Source of the DNA: an uncultured Desulfobacca sp.
GTDB taxonomy: Bacteria > Desulfobacterota > Desulfobaccia > Desulfobaccales > Desulfobaccaceae
Assembly: GCA_937958145.1 (NCBI GenBank)
Contig: CALGOE010000270.1
Location: forward strand, 1 to 8,128
Direction: 5' to 3'
DNA length: 8,128 nucleotides
Part shown: positions 1 to 6,498 of the stretch, one piece after another
How positions within the stretch are numbered: position 1 is the stretch's first letter
How the letters are laid out: every line of letters begins with the position of its first letter
The notes under the pieces: model-generated
What the model was told of the DNA's origin: nothing
The model's database searches: none
The model's input: the letters and a program-made list of their open reading frames with translations, nothing else
Position numbers and translations under genes: made by a program

Positions 1-426
1 GGGCCCGACCAACGAATCCACATACCCTCCCAACAAACCCACCACCTTTTCCCGGTACAGGAGGTCCTGGGTCTGGTTCAGGGCCACATCCGGACGGCTC
101 TGATCATCGCGGCTGAGCAGTTCAATGGGGCGACCGTTGATGCCACCTTGGGCATTTACTTCCGCCACCGCCGCCTCGATGCCCTGATGGATCTCCAGGC
201 CATGTAAGGCCAGGTTGCCGGTCAGGGGATTGACTTCACCCACCCGAATGGCTTCACCACCGGCTGCCGGCAGGCCGGTCCACAGGGAGATTATCATCAT
301 CGCCCCGAACAGGGCAAAAAAGCGAACGCCAAGCCACCGGCGGAAGCCTGGGATTTTTGCTAATACGGGGCGCAAAACCTTCATAAGCGAAATTGGCCGC
401 AGAGAGACTATGTCAAGAAGAATCAT
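1..426 (-). CDS. ABC transporter periplasmic substrate-binding protein (branched-chain amino acid / LivK-like), 5' part only
   Basis: Translating the minus strand from ATG at 426 gives 142 residues open to the window edge, so the C-terminal two thirds or more are missing. Residues 16-35 are basic (K16, K24, R29, R30, R35), followed by a hydrophobic stretch at about 36-54 and a small-residue AAGG segment, which reads as a Sec signal peptide. The mature start contains VGEVNPLTG (62-70), then GIEAAVAEVNAQGGINGRPIE (82-102, starting from the second G-rich helix) and a D-D at 107-108. This pattern is the family signature of type I periplasmic binding proteins for branched-chain amino acids, amides or related ligands (Peripla_BP_6). 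The ligand cannot be told. The start is uncertain: ATG 426 and ATG 384 (residue 15) both lack a clear Shine-Dalgarno; 384 gives a more ordinary signal-peptide n-region. The frame also stays open upstream of 426, but that part does not look like protein. The transporter permease and ATPase genes would lie outside the window. Confidence 0.85.
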   Translation of the reverse strand, partial: MILLDIVSLRPISLMKVLRPVLAKIPGFRRWLGVRFFALFGAMMIISLWTGLPAAGGEAIRVGEVNPLTGNLALHGLEIHQGIEAAVAEVNAQGGINGRPIELLSRDDQSRPDVALNQTQDLLYREKVVGLLGGYVDSLVGP

Positions 427-850
427 GGGCAGAAAACCCGGCTCAGGCTTTGCAGTTCTGAGCCACCAGAACCCAGCTCGCCCAGGGTAGGCTGACCACA
501 CCCTTGGGGGTGAGCGGAGCGCCTGGAAATTAACGAAATTTCCCTTGGGGCCGACCATATCCTGGGGGAGCAGGGCCGCCCTGGCACGGCCCGATTTAGT
601 ATGATCACCCGAGCCCAAGGGGATTGTGGTTATAAGTGCAAAATGGCTCGCTTGGCAATGATCATAAACCTTGGGATAAGGCTTAGCAAGCCTATTTCCA
701 TGTTAGGCCACCCTTTTTGAGAATTTTTTCTCAATAGCGGCCGCAGGTATGCCACGGCCCGGCGCCGGAGGAGGGGCATGAATCCGGGCAGCCCGGGACC
801 TTGGTGAGAAGATCCTTGAGATTTCGTGTTGTTTATGATAGGCCAAAGGC
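427..850. other. Divergent intergenic region between the binding-protein gene and murA
   Basis: No credible gene is seen in these 424 bases. They carry several short inverted repeats: arms 440-446 and 458-464 (7 bp, 11-base loop, in the presumed 5' leader of the binding-protein gene), 499-503 with 508-512, 573-578 with 587-592 (GC-rich 6 bp arms), an 8 bp palindrome ATGATCAT at 658-665, and 784-788 with 792-796. None is followed by a T-run, so none reads as an intrinsic terminator. The stretch presumably holds both promoters and untranslated leaders. Confidence 0.6.
652..680 (+). promoter_or_regulatory. Candidate sigma-70-type promoter for murA
   Basis: TTGGCA at 652-657 (5 of 6 matches to the -35 consensus) is followed after 17 bases by GATAAG at 675-680 (4 of 6 to the -10 consensus). 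Transcription would begin near 687, leaving a leader of about 165 bases before murA. The palindrome ATGATCAT at 658-665 lies within the spacer. This is a consensus match only; other promoters in the region are possible. Confidence 0.35.
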
Positions 851-2104
851 ATGGATAAGATTGTTATTGCAGGGGGCAAACCCTTAAAGGGCGAGGTTAC
901 GATCAGCGGGGCGAAAAACGCCGCCCTGCCGATTTTGGCGGCCACGTTGTTAGCGCCGGGGCAGCATGTCTTGAGCAACGTGCCTAACTTGGCCGATATC
1001 CGGACGGCCAAAAAACTCCTGGCCAATTTGGGGGTGCAGTTTGCTGATCAGGCCGACGGGCTGCAGGTCGACAGCACCGGTGTGGTCTCCTGGGAGGCCC
1101 CCTATGATCTGGTGAAAACCATGCGGGCGGCGGTGTTGGTACTGGGCCCCCTGGTGGCGCGGTTGGGGAAAGCTCGGGTATCGCTTCCCGGCGGTTGTGC
1201 CATCGGCGCCCGCCCCATCAATCTCCACCTGAAGGGTTTGGAGGAAATGGGCGTCAAGGTGGCCTTGGAGCATGGCTACGTGCAGGCCAGCGTCAAACGT
1301 CTGGAAGGCGCCGAGATCATCCTTGATTTTCCCACCGTCACCGGCACGGAAAATCTGCTCATGGCGGCAACGTTGGCCCGGGGCCGGACCATCATCAAGA
1401 ACGCAGCGCAGGAGCCCGAAGTCTCGGACCTGGCCAGATTCCTCCAAGCCATGGGCGCCCGCATCGACGGGATCGGCACCGATGTCCTGACCATTGACGG
1501 GGTGAAGGAATTGCAACCGGCTTCTTACCGGATCATGCCGGACCGGATCGAGGCGGGGACCTATCTAGCGGCCGCCGCCATTACCCGGGGAGAGGTGACC
1601 ATCCGGCAAGCACCGGTAGAGCACCTGACCGCGGTTATTGACAAGTTCCTGGAGACCGGCCTGAAGCTGAGGGTGGACAAGGATACTATTTATGTCCGTC
1701 CCACCGGGGCGCTGGTGGGGGTTGACATCAAAACCATGCCGTATCCAGGCTTTCCCACCGATATGCAGGCCCAATTTATGGCCACCATGACCCTGGCCCG
1801 GGGCGTGAGTGTCATTACCGAGACCATCTTTGAAAAACGTTTCATGCACGTCAGTGAACTCCGCCGGTTGGGCGCCGATATCGTGGTCTCGGGCAATCAG
1901 GCCGTGGTCCGCGGCACCAAGACGCTGCAGGGCGCGCCGGTAATGGCCACCGATCTGCGGGCCAGCGCTTCCCTGGTGCTGGCCGGCCTGGGAGCCCAGG
2001 GCCAGACGGAAGTGCACCGGGTCTACCATCTGGACCGCGGCTATGAGCGTCTGGAGCAGAAACTCTCGGCCCTGGGAGCCGATATCTGGCGAGAAAAAGC
2101 CTAA
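851..2104 (+). CDS. murA: UDP-N-acetylglucosamine 1-carboxyvinyltransferase (MurA)
   Basis: MurA transfers enolpyruvate from phosphoenolpyruvate to UDP-GlcNAc in the cytoplasm, the first committed step of peptidoglycan synthesis. The 417-residue product matches the usual family length (about 417-420) and begins with the typical N-terminus, including SGAKNAALP with the conserved K22-N23 pair. The catalytic loop PGGCAIGARP carries C116, the PEP-binding cysteine that fosfomycin alkylates; many resistant lineages have Asp there, so this enzyme is of the fosfomycin-sensitive type at that position. The general base D304 lies in PYPGFPTDMQAQ, and the C-terminal LDRGYERLEQKL segment (R396) is conserved. 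The whole two-domain EPSP-synthase-like fold is intact. The ribosome-binding site is poor (AAAGG only about one base from the ATG), but the protein alignment fixes this start. It stands alone on its strand and converges on the nucleotidase gene. Confidence 0.97.
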   Translation: MDKIVIAGGKPLKGEVTISGAKNAALPILAATLLAPGQHVLSNVPNLADIRTAKKLLANLGVQFADQADGLQVDSTGVVSWEAPYDLVKTMRAAVLVLGPLVARLGKARVSLPGGCAIGARPINLHLKGLEEMGVKVALEHGYVQASVKRLEGAEIILDFPTVTGTENLLMAATLARGRTIIKNAAQEPEVSDLARFLQAMGARIDGIGTDVLTIDGVKELQPASYRIMPDRIEAGTYLAAAAITRGEVTIRQAPVEHLTAVIDKFLETGLKLRVDKDTIYVRPTGALVGVDIKTMPYPGFPTDMQAQFMATMTLARGVSVITETIFEKRFMHVSELRRLGADIVVSGNQAVVRGTKTLQGAPVMATDLRASASLVLAGLGAQGQTEVHRVYHLDRGYERLEQKLSALGADIWREKA

Positions 2105-2187
2105 CAGCTATTGCAAAATCCTGTATCCGACTATTTGTCATGCCAAGCGCAGCGGACAATCTAATCTTTACCAAAAGATAACTACTT

Positions 2188-2218
2188 CCCTCCCTGCCGG
2201 CACTCAACGAGGGTTTTT
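2188..2218 (+). terminator. Weak candidate intrinsic terminator after murA
   Basis: CCCTC at 2188-2192 can pair with GAGGG at 2209-2213 across a 16-base loop, and the 3' arm runs directly into five Ts (2214-2218). The stem is only 5 bp, so this is a weak terminator at best, placed about 85 bases past the murA stop. I see no terminator for the opposing minus-strand gene in the 2105-2263 gap. Confidence 0.35.
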
Positions 2219-2263
2219 CACCGGCCGTTGCCATTTCCCCGCGATTAATCACCGTTCATTGTT

Positions 2264-2971
2264 TCATGCCGGTGTCTCGGCCCGGTTGTCGGGCGCTACC
2301 GCGGCGCCGGCTGGCATTAATTCCGTAAAATAGTTGAGCACCGGAAACCGGCGGGAGGTCTCGGCCGGGGCCTGGGAGCTGGAGATGCCTTTGAAAAAAA
2401 GATAGCGTATGCCGTACTCCCGGGCCGTCTGCAAGACGTCCCGATTGTCGTCAACTAACATGGTCCGCTGGGGGTCAAAATGGAGCTGGGCTTCCAGGGC
2501 TGCCCAGAACCGGCGGTCCTCTTTGGGCGCGCCCAGATCAAAAGAAGAAATGACCTGATCGAAATATCCCAACAGGCCGACATGATTCATCTTCAGGTCC
2601 AGGGTCTTGTAATGGGCATTGGTCACTAAAATTACTTTTTTCTGCAGACGACGGACATACTCCAAAAACGGTTTACTGTCCGGATGGACCTCGATGAGAT
2701 GGCGGATCCCTTCCTTCAAGGCGGGGATATCCAACTCCAACTCCCGGGACCAGAAATCGATATCTGTCCAGTTTAAGGTTCCCTCTTCCCGCTGGTAACG
2801 GGCAAAGACCTCCTGACGGGCCGCCGCCAGCGACAGATGATGCCGACGGGCAAACTCCTGCGGCACCAGGGTTTCCCAGAAATAATCGTCAAAATGCTTA
2901 TCCAAGAGGGTGCCGTCCATATCCAGCATTACCCAATCAACTGCATCCCAGGGAAAATCCATGAATTTCAT
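2264..2971 (-). CDS. yrfG: HAD-superfamily GMP/IMP nucleotidase (YrfG-like)
   Basis: This is a subfamily IA haloacid dehalogenase-type phosphatase of about 235 residues. HAD motif I is VMLDMDGTLLD (nucleophile and acid-base aspartates), motif II is VILVTNAH, motif III lysine is in GAPKED, and motif IV is MLVDDNRD. The segments FDDYFWETLVP and LNWTDIDFWSRELELDI resemble the cap region of E. coli YrfG, which hydrolyses GMP and IMP to nucleosides; the specificity here is inferred from that resemblance. The frame is open up to 3091, but the extra 40 residues are low-complexity and not family-like. The start must be ATG 2971 or ATG 2962: a GGAGG lies 1 base before the first and 10 before the second, so 2962 (232 residues) may be the true start. 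The gene is last in the minus-strand cluster, 156 bases after the membrane-protein gene. Confidence 0.88.
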   Translation of the reverse strand: MKFMDFPWDAVDWVMLDMDGTLLDKHFDDYFWETLVPQEFARRHHLSLAAARQEVFARYQREEGTLNWTDIDFWSRELELDIPALKEGIRHLIEVHPDSKPFLEYVRRLQKKVILVTNAHYKTLDLKMNHVGLLGYFDQVISSFDLGAPKEDRRFWAALEAQLHFDPQRTMLVDDNRDVLQTAREYGIRYLFFKGISSSQAPAETSRRFPVLNYFTELMPAGAAVAPDNRAETPA

Positions 2972-2985
2972 ACCTCCGATATCTG

Positions 2986-3006
2986 CCCCGGGGGCAAGCC
3001 CCGGGG
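2986..3006 (-). repeat. GC-rich hairpin just upstream of the nucleotidase ribosome-binding site
   Basis: CCCCGGGG occurs at 2986-2993 and again at 2999-3006, separated by five bases, so the RNA can form an 8 bp all-GC stem. It ends about nine bases before the GGAGG that serves the nucleotidase gene. No T-run follows on the minus strand, so it is not a normal terminator; it could stall a polymerase, protect a processed 5' end or affect translation. A second inverted repeat (3045-3051 with 3054-3060) lies upstream in the same leader. Confidence 0.5.
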
Positions 3007-3127
3007 AAAGTTGAAATGTCTCCAGGGGCCAAGGGCATCGCCTCCGGCCTCCTGAGGCCGCACGATGGCGGCCGACCGGCCCGAACGGCACCGGTGGCTC
3101 CCATCTCCATGTGAGCGCCAGAGGAGC

Positions 3128-4045
3128 CTATTCTGCCGACGGCGGCAGGCGTGAGGAGTCTGCCGATGGGGGCGGGCCAACGTTGACAAGTCCCTGTCCC
3201 CGGTGACGGGCGTAAACCTGGGTAAACTCAGCGCCCACAAAGATGATCTGGGCGGAATAAAACACCCACAAAAGGATAACGACCAGAGAACCTGCGGCCC
3301 CATAAGCCGAGGCCAGGGTCTGGCGGGTTAGATACAGGCCCAAAAAAAGATTGCCGGCGCTGAAGAGCAGGGCGCTGACCACAGCACCTCGCGCCGCAAA
3401 TTTCCAAGACACCCGGGCCGAGGGCAGAACCTTGTACAGAATGGTAAAGAGAACGATGAGAAAGACCAGGTTTAACAGGTTCTCAATGAGACTAAGGGCC
3501 AAGGCCGGCATGACCAGAAAATCATCCAGGCGGTGGTAAAAAGCCGCCAGGAGGGATCTGAGGACAATGGAGAGGAAAATGAGAAGCCCGATCAAAAGAA
3601 CCGCCAGAAGGGATTTGCCCCGGTCCCGGACCAGGCCCCACACCCCTCCGGCCCCGCTGTCAATCCCCCAGATCTGATCGAGGGCATTGCGCAACATCAA
3701 AAAGACGGTGGTGGAACCGAACAGGATCAGGCCCATGGCGATGACCGTCGCCAACACCCCGGAGCCGGGTTTGTAAGTGTTCTGAATCACTGTCATCAGG
3801 TTCTGGGCATTGTCAAGCCCGACATATTCCCCCAGCCGCACCACCAGATCGGTCTGTACTCGTTCCTGGCCCAAAAAATAACCCACGACCACAGTAATAA
3901 TAATTAACAGGGGGGCCATGGAAAAAAGGGTATAAAAGGCCAAGGCTGCGCCCAGGACCGGCACGTCGTCTTTGTTCCATTCCGTTACAGTGTCACGGAT
4001 CAGCAGCCAGATGAAGCGGCCGGAGGTGAAAAGTTTGCAGGGCAC
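3128..4045 (-). CDS. YihY/virulence factor BrkB family inner-membrane protein
   Basis: The 305-residue product has about six membrane segments (near residues 31-56, 95-118, 146-166, 183-205, 217-240 and 249-272) and the family hallmarks: ALAFYTLFSMAPLL in the first segment, a YKVLPSARVSWKFAARGA loop, and the C-terminal SAYGAAGSLVVILLW plus FVGAEFTQVYA. This family was once misnamed RNase BN; BrkB of Bordetella was linked to serum resistance, and a transport role has been proposed, but the general biochemical function is not established. The start is GTG 4045, forced by an in-frame TAA at 4054-4052; the Shine-Dalgarno is weak. The C-terminal 25 residues are Pro/Ser-rich and probably cytoplasmic and disordered. 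It follows cysS by 113 bases on the same strand and precedes the nucleotidase gene. Confidence 0.92.
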   Translation of the reverse strand: MPCKLFTSGRFIWLLIRDTVTEWNKDDVPVLGAALAFYTLFSMAPLLIIITVVVGYFLGQERVQTDLVVRLGEYVGLDNAQNLMTVIQNTYKPGSGVLATVIAMGLILFGSTTVFLMLRNALDQIWGIDSGAGGVWGLVRDRGKSLLAVLLIGLLIFLSIVLRSLLAAFYHRLDDFLVMPALALSLIENLLNLVFLIVLFTILYKVLPSARVSWKFAARGAVVSALLFSAGNLFLGLYLTRQTLASAYGAAGSLVVILLWVFYSAQIIFVGAEFTQVYARHRGQGLVNVGPPPSADSSRLPPSAE

Positions 4046-4158
4046 GGTTCTTTACTGAGCCTGAAAGATGCCTTATTCCCTGAGGTTGCTGACCGGAGCC
4101 GGTTGCGGGCCCGAGCTGGCCATGATCGGGGGCCAGAGGGGAGGGCCGCTGGACGCCA

Positions 4159-5631
4159 TCAGGTCTTGACCCGCCAGGTGGTCCCCTGGGGGGTGTCCTC
4201 CAAGAGGATGCCGGCATCGGCCAGTTGTTGGCGGATAGCATCGGCTTTGGCAAAATCTTTGGCCTGACGGGCCAGCCGCCGGTCCTCGATCAAACGTTCG
4301 ATGACGGCCGGCTCCAGGGCCAGAGCTGCCCGCTTCTGCCGCAGATTCTGTAACATCTCAGAGGGGTCGTGCTGCAGGAGATTGAGAATGCCCCCCAGAG
4401 TGGCCACTTCCCGGCGCAGCCAGGCCAGAAAGGCCTTGGCGCTCAGGCCCGTGGGCTGGTTCTCCAAGGTCCGGTTGATCAGGCGCACGGCGTCAAAGAG
4501 GTGGCCCAAAGCCAAGGCGGTGTTGAAATCATCGTCCATGGCTTCCTGGAACCTGGACCGCAGGGTGCGCAAACGCTCGTGTTCCTCATCATTCAGGCCG
4601 GGCAGGGGATGGTCGGCCGGGGCGGTCTGAGGGAGCACAATGTCGGCCACGACCTGGTCTAAGCGGGCCAGGGCGGCATACAGCCTCTCGACCGCGTTTT
4701 GGGCCTCAGCCAGAGCCTGGTCAGAAAAATCCAAGGGACTGCGGTAATGGTTTTGAATCAGGAAAAAACGGACCACCTCGGGGTGAAATTTGGCCAGGAC
4801 TTCCTGGATCGTGAAAAAATTGCCCAAAGATTTTGACATCTTCTCCTGATTGATGGTAACCATGCCGTTATGCAGCCAATAGCGGGCCAGGGGTTGGCCG
4901 TTGGCAGCCTCGGATTGCGCTATCTCATTCTCGTGATGGGGGAAGATAAGGTCGGCCCCGCCGCCGTGGATGTCAAAGGTGGCCCCCAAAAAATGTTGGC
5001 TCATGGCCGAACACTCGATATGCCAGCCGGGTCGGCCAGGCCCCCACGGACTGTCCCAGGACGGTTCCCCCGGTTTGCTGGCCTTCCAGAGGACAAAATC
5101 GAAGGGATTGTCTTTTTGAATATTGATATCCACCCGGGCCCCGGCCAACATGTCATCCAGACTGCGGCCGGACAGTTTGCCATAACCTGGGAACTTGGCG
5201 ACGGGAAAATAGACGTCGCCATCCCGGTGATAGGCAAAGCCTTTGTCTTCCAGGATCTTGATCATCTGGATGATGTCACCGATATGTTCCGTGGCCCGTG
5301 GTTCGATGTCGGCCGGACTGACTCCCAGGGCCGCCATATCCCGTTGAAAAGCGGCAATGTAAGTCTCCGCCACGGTCTGCCAGGAAAGATTCTCCTGTTG
5401 GGCGCGGCGGATGATCTTGTCGTCAATGTCGGTGAAATTCCGCACCCAGGTGACCTTATATCCCTGAAACCGGAGATACCGGACCATGACGTCAAAGACA
5501 ACGGCGGAACGGGCATGGCCGATATGACAATCATCGTAAACGGTGACGCCGCAGGCATAGATCGTCACCACCCCGGGTTGTAAAGGGATAAACTCTTCCT
5601 TGCGTTTTGTTAACGTGTTGTAGACCAACAC
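4159..5631 (-). CDS. cysS: Cysteinyl-tRNA synthetase
   Basis: This class I aminoacyl-tRNA synthetase charges tRNA-Cys in the cytoplasm. All signatures are present in the 490 residues: HIGH (36-39), KMSKS (264-268), and the zinc ligands C27 (YACGV), C207 (IECSAM), H232 and E236 (FPHHENE), the zinc that discriminates cysteine from serine. The segment NFTDIDDKIIRRA and the helical DALR-type anticodon-binding region toward the end are also typical. The length is slightly above the E. coli enzyme (461), mainly in the C-terminal helical domain. The start is GTG 5631, supported by GGGAG nine bases upstream; a TTG follows directly. The frame is open upstream but without family-like sequence. The gene lies 98 bases after the zinc-ribbon gene and 113 before the BrkB-family gene. 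Confidence 0.97.
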   Translation of the reverse strand: MLVYNTLTKRKEEFIPLQPGVVTIYACGVTVYDDCHIGHARSAVVFDVMVRYLRFQGYKVTWVRNFTDIDDKIIRRAQQENLSWQTVAETYIAAFQRDMAALGVSPADIEPRATEHIGDIIQMIKILEDKGFAYHRDGDVYFPVAKFPGYGKLSGRSLDDMLAGARVDINIQKDNPFDFVLWKASKPGEPSWDSPWGPGRPGWHIECSAMSQHFLGATFDIHGGGADLIFPHHENEIAQSEAANGQPLARYWLHNGMVTINQEKMSKSLGNFFTIQEVLAKFHPEVVRFFLIQNHYRSPLDFSDQALAEAQNAVERLYAALARLDQVVADIVLPQTAPADHPLPGLNDEEHERLRTLRSRFQEAMDDDFNTALALGHLFDAVRLINRTLENQPTGLSAKAFLAWLRREVATLGGILNLLQHDPSEMLQNLRQKRAALALEPAVIERLIEDRRLARQAKDFAKADAIRQQLADAGILLEDTPQGTTWRVKT

Positions 5632-5655
5632 CGATGATGACTCCCAGGTGCAGAG

Positions 5656-5686
5656 AAAAAAAGAGACGACAACGCCGCTGCCGGCG
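5656..5686 (-). terminator. Stem-loop plus U-tract between the zinc-ribbon gene and cysS
   Basis: Read on the minus strand, CGCCG (5686-5682) pairs with CGGCG (5677-5673) around a four-base loop, and a run of seven Ts (5662-5656) follows ten bases later. A second small hairpin with CGCAG/CTGCG arms precedes it. The gap between stem and T-run makes it a poor classical terminator; it may partially separate the zinc-ribbon transcript from cysS or act as a leader structure. No T-box consensus is visible. Confidence 0.3.
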
Positions 5687-5729
5687 CCAGGGGCAGACGC
5701 AGACTCCTGCGGGGACCGCTGCAGCCCGG

Positions 5730-6185
5730 TTATTTCTTTTTCTTGGGGGCCGCTTTGCCCTTTTTGGTCTTTTTGGCTTCAGTTTTACCGGTGGCGGGTT
5801 TGGTTAACGTGGAGGGATGGGTTTCCGCCACGGGTTGACCGGCATACCGGCGAATATAAGGCCGGCGGATCCGTCCCGCCGGCGCGGTGGCTCCCCTTGT
5901 CGTGAGGGTTGAGGGGTGCGACACCGCCACGGGTTGGCCGGCATACCGGCGGATATACGGGCGGCGCACCCGACCGGCGGGGGCCGTTGCCACTGCGGCC
6001 GGGACGCCGGCAGATTCCAACACCGGAATCGCCGTCGCCGTCGTTACCGGTGGGCCTGGCTGCCCGATACGATACAGGCGCTGGTCTTTGGGCAGTTGGC
6101 GAAGATCAGCTTGACAATATTGGCATTTTTGGGCACTTAGATCTACCTTTGCCTGACAATGCGGACAGACCATTACCAGCCCCAT
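5730..6185 (-). CDS. Small basic zinc-ribbon protein with two Arg-rich repeats and a lysine tail, function unknown
   Basis: I do not recognise this 151-residue protein. Residues 7-24 form a CPHC-X10-CQYC zinc ribbon. Residues 31-66 are a Pro/Ala/Thr-rich linker. Residues 67-99 and 100-132 are two copies of a 33-residue repeat (26 of 33 identical) with the core RRPYIRRYAGQPV, and the end (133-151) is Lys-rich, finishing APKKKKK-like with four lysines after Pro. There is no signal peptide or membrane segment, so it is probably cytoplasmic. The high positive charge suggests binding to nucleic acid, ribosomes or another polyanion; that is inference. The start at ATG 6185 is well set by AAGGAG seven bases upstream; the frame extends to 6305, but those residues overlap the promoter. 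It is the first gene of the minus-strand cluster, upstream of cysS, and is divergent from the glycosyltransferase. Confidence 0.8.
   Translation of the reverse strand: MGLVMVCPHCQAKVDLSAQKCQYCQADLRQLPKDQRLYRIGQPGPPVTTATAIPVLESAGVPAAVATAPAGRVRRPYIRRYAGQPVAVSHPSTLTTRGATAPAGRIRRPYIRRYAGQPVAETHPSTLTKPATGKTEAKKTKKGKAAPKKKK
5790..5987 (-). repeat. Two tandem 99-base coding repeats
   Basis: Units 5987-5889 and 5888-5790 each encode one 33-residue repeat of the zinc-ribbon protein, exactly in frame and abutting. By direct comparison 71 of 99 bases match, against 26 of 33 residues. In the 20-residue core only one residue differs (Val/Ile) while eight other codons differ silently, so the copies are old and held at the protein level. 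Confidence 0.85.
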
Positions 6186-6222
6186 GGGAATTCTCCTTTG
6201 TTTCATAATCGTTAAATCTAGT

Positions 6223-6251
6223 TCTATAGCAAAGAAAACACTCTTATTCAA
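6223..6251 (-). promoter_or_regulatory. Sigma-70-type promoter with extended -10 for the zinc-ribbon gene
   Basis: On the minus strand TTGAAT (6251-6246) is followed after 17 bases by TATAGA (6228-6223), with a TGC immediately before the -10 giving an extended -10 element. Transcription would start near 6216, leaving a leader of about 30 bases that contains the AAGGAG (6198-6193) of the zinc-ribbon gene. The flanking DNA is AT-rich, unlike the rest of the window. Consensus match only. Confidence 0.6.
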
Positions 6252-6393
6252 GTCTTTTTTGGGAATTATTTCACTATCACGCAACTGGGTCGGCCCTCGG
6301 AGCAACTTCCCCGGCTTCAGGTTCAGCTTGCAGCCGATATCGTTAACCTGGTTTTCTCAAAATGACAGATCTCCCACGACCTTGGGAGTGGTC

Positions 6394-6408
6394 TTCTCAG
6401 ATTGAGAA
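6394..6408. promoter_or_regulatory. Inverted repeat, candidate activator site upstream of the sigma-54 promoter
   Basis: TTCTCA (6394-6399) and TGAGAA (6403-6408) form a perfect 6+3+6 dyad, and another TTTTCTCA lies at 6352-6359. An adjacent 6 bp inverted repeat CTCCCA/TGGGAG sits at 6371-6388. The dyad is about 125 bases upstream of the predicted glycosyltransferase start site, where enhancer-binding proteins of sigma-54 promoters usually bind. The role is inferred from position. Confidence 0.35.
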
Positions 6409-6440
6409 AATCTCGGCGCCATGGCCTGAGGCCCTGCCCG

Positions 6441-6491
6441 AGGCTTGCCGTAATATAAATGATATCAATAAGATAGCCTGGAGGCAAGCCT
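6441..6491. repeat. Nine-base inverted repeat flanking an AT-rich core
   Basis: AGGCTTGCC (6441-6449) and GGCAAGCCT (6483-6491) are perfect complements separated by 33 bases. The spacer is AT-rich and includes the palindrome TGATATCA (6460-6467) and an IHF-like TATCAA-N4-ATA (6463-6475; one mismatch to WATCAA-N4-TTR). It ends seven bases before the sigma-54 promoter, so it could bind a regulator or the DNA-bending protein IHF. Confidence 0.4.
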
Positions 6492-6498
6492 GCCTGTC

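Noticed and set aside
451..465. Sigma-54-like TGGC...CTGCA on the minus strand before the binding-protein gene
   Set aside because: GG and GC are separated by nine bases, not ten, and TTGC is CTGC; such spacing is not expected to work.
423..608. 61-codon minus-strand frame upstream of the binding-protein gene, and an in-frame extension of that gene to ATG 558
   Set aside because: Neither has a ribosome-binding site or protein-like composition; the extension adds Pro/Trp/Arg-rich sequence ahead of a normal signal peptide.
643..720. 25-codon plus-strand ORF upstream of murA
   Set aside because: No Shine-Dalgarno at usable distance, and it overlaps the candidate murA promoter.
950..1516. Minus-strand frames opposite murA (also 1565-2029)
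   Set aside because: They are shadows of the MurA reading frame with no family-like content.
4870..5583. Plus-strand frame of 237 codons opposite cysS
   Set aside because: It mirrors the strongly conserved CysRS sequence, with no recognisable domain or ribosome-binding site.
5632..5729. T-box or other riboswitch before cysS
   Set aside because: The leader is too short for a T-box and lacks the conserved antiterminator sequence.
6186..6305. Extended N-terminus (40 residues) for the zinc-ribbon protein
   Set aside because: It would cover the extended -10 promoter, while ATG 6185 has an excellent AAGGAG at seven bases and begins directly before the zinc ribbon.
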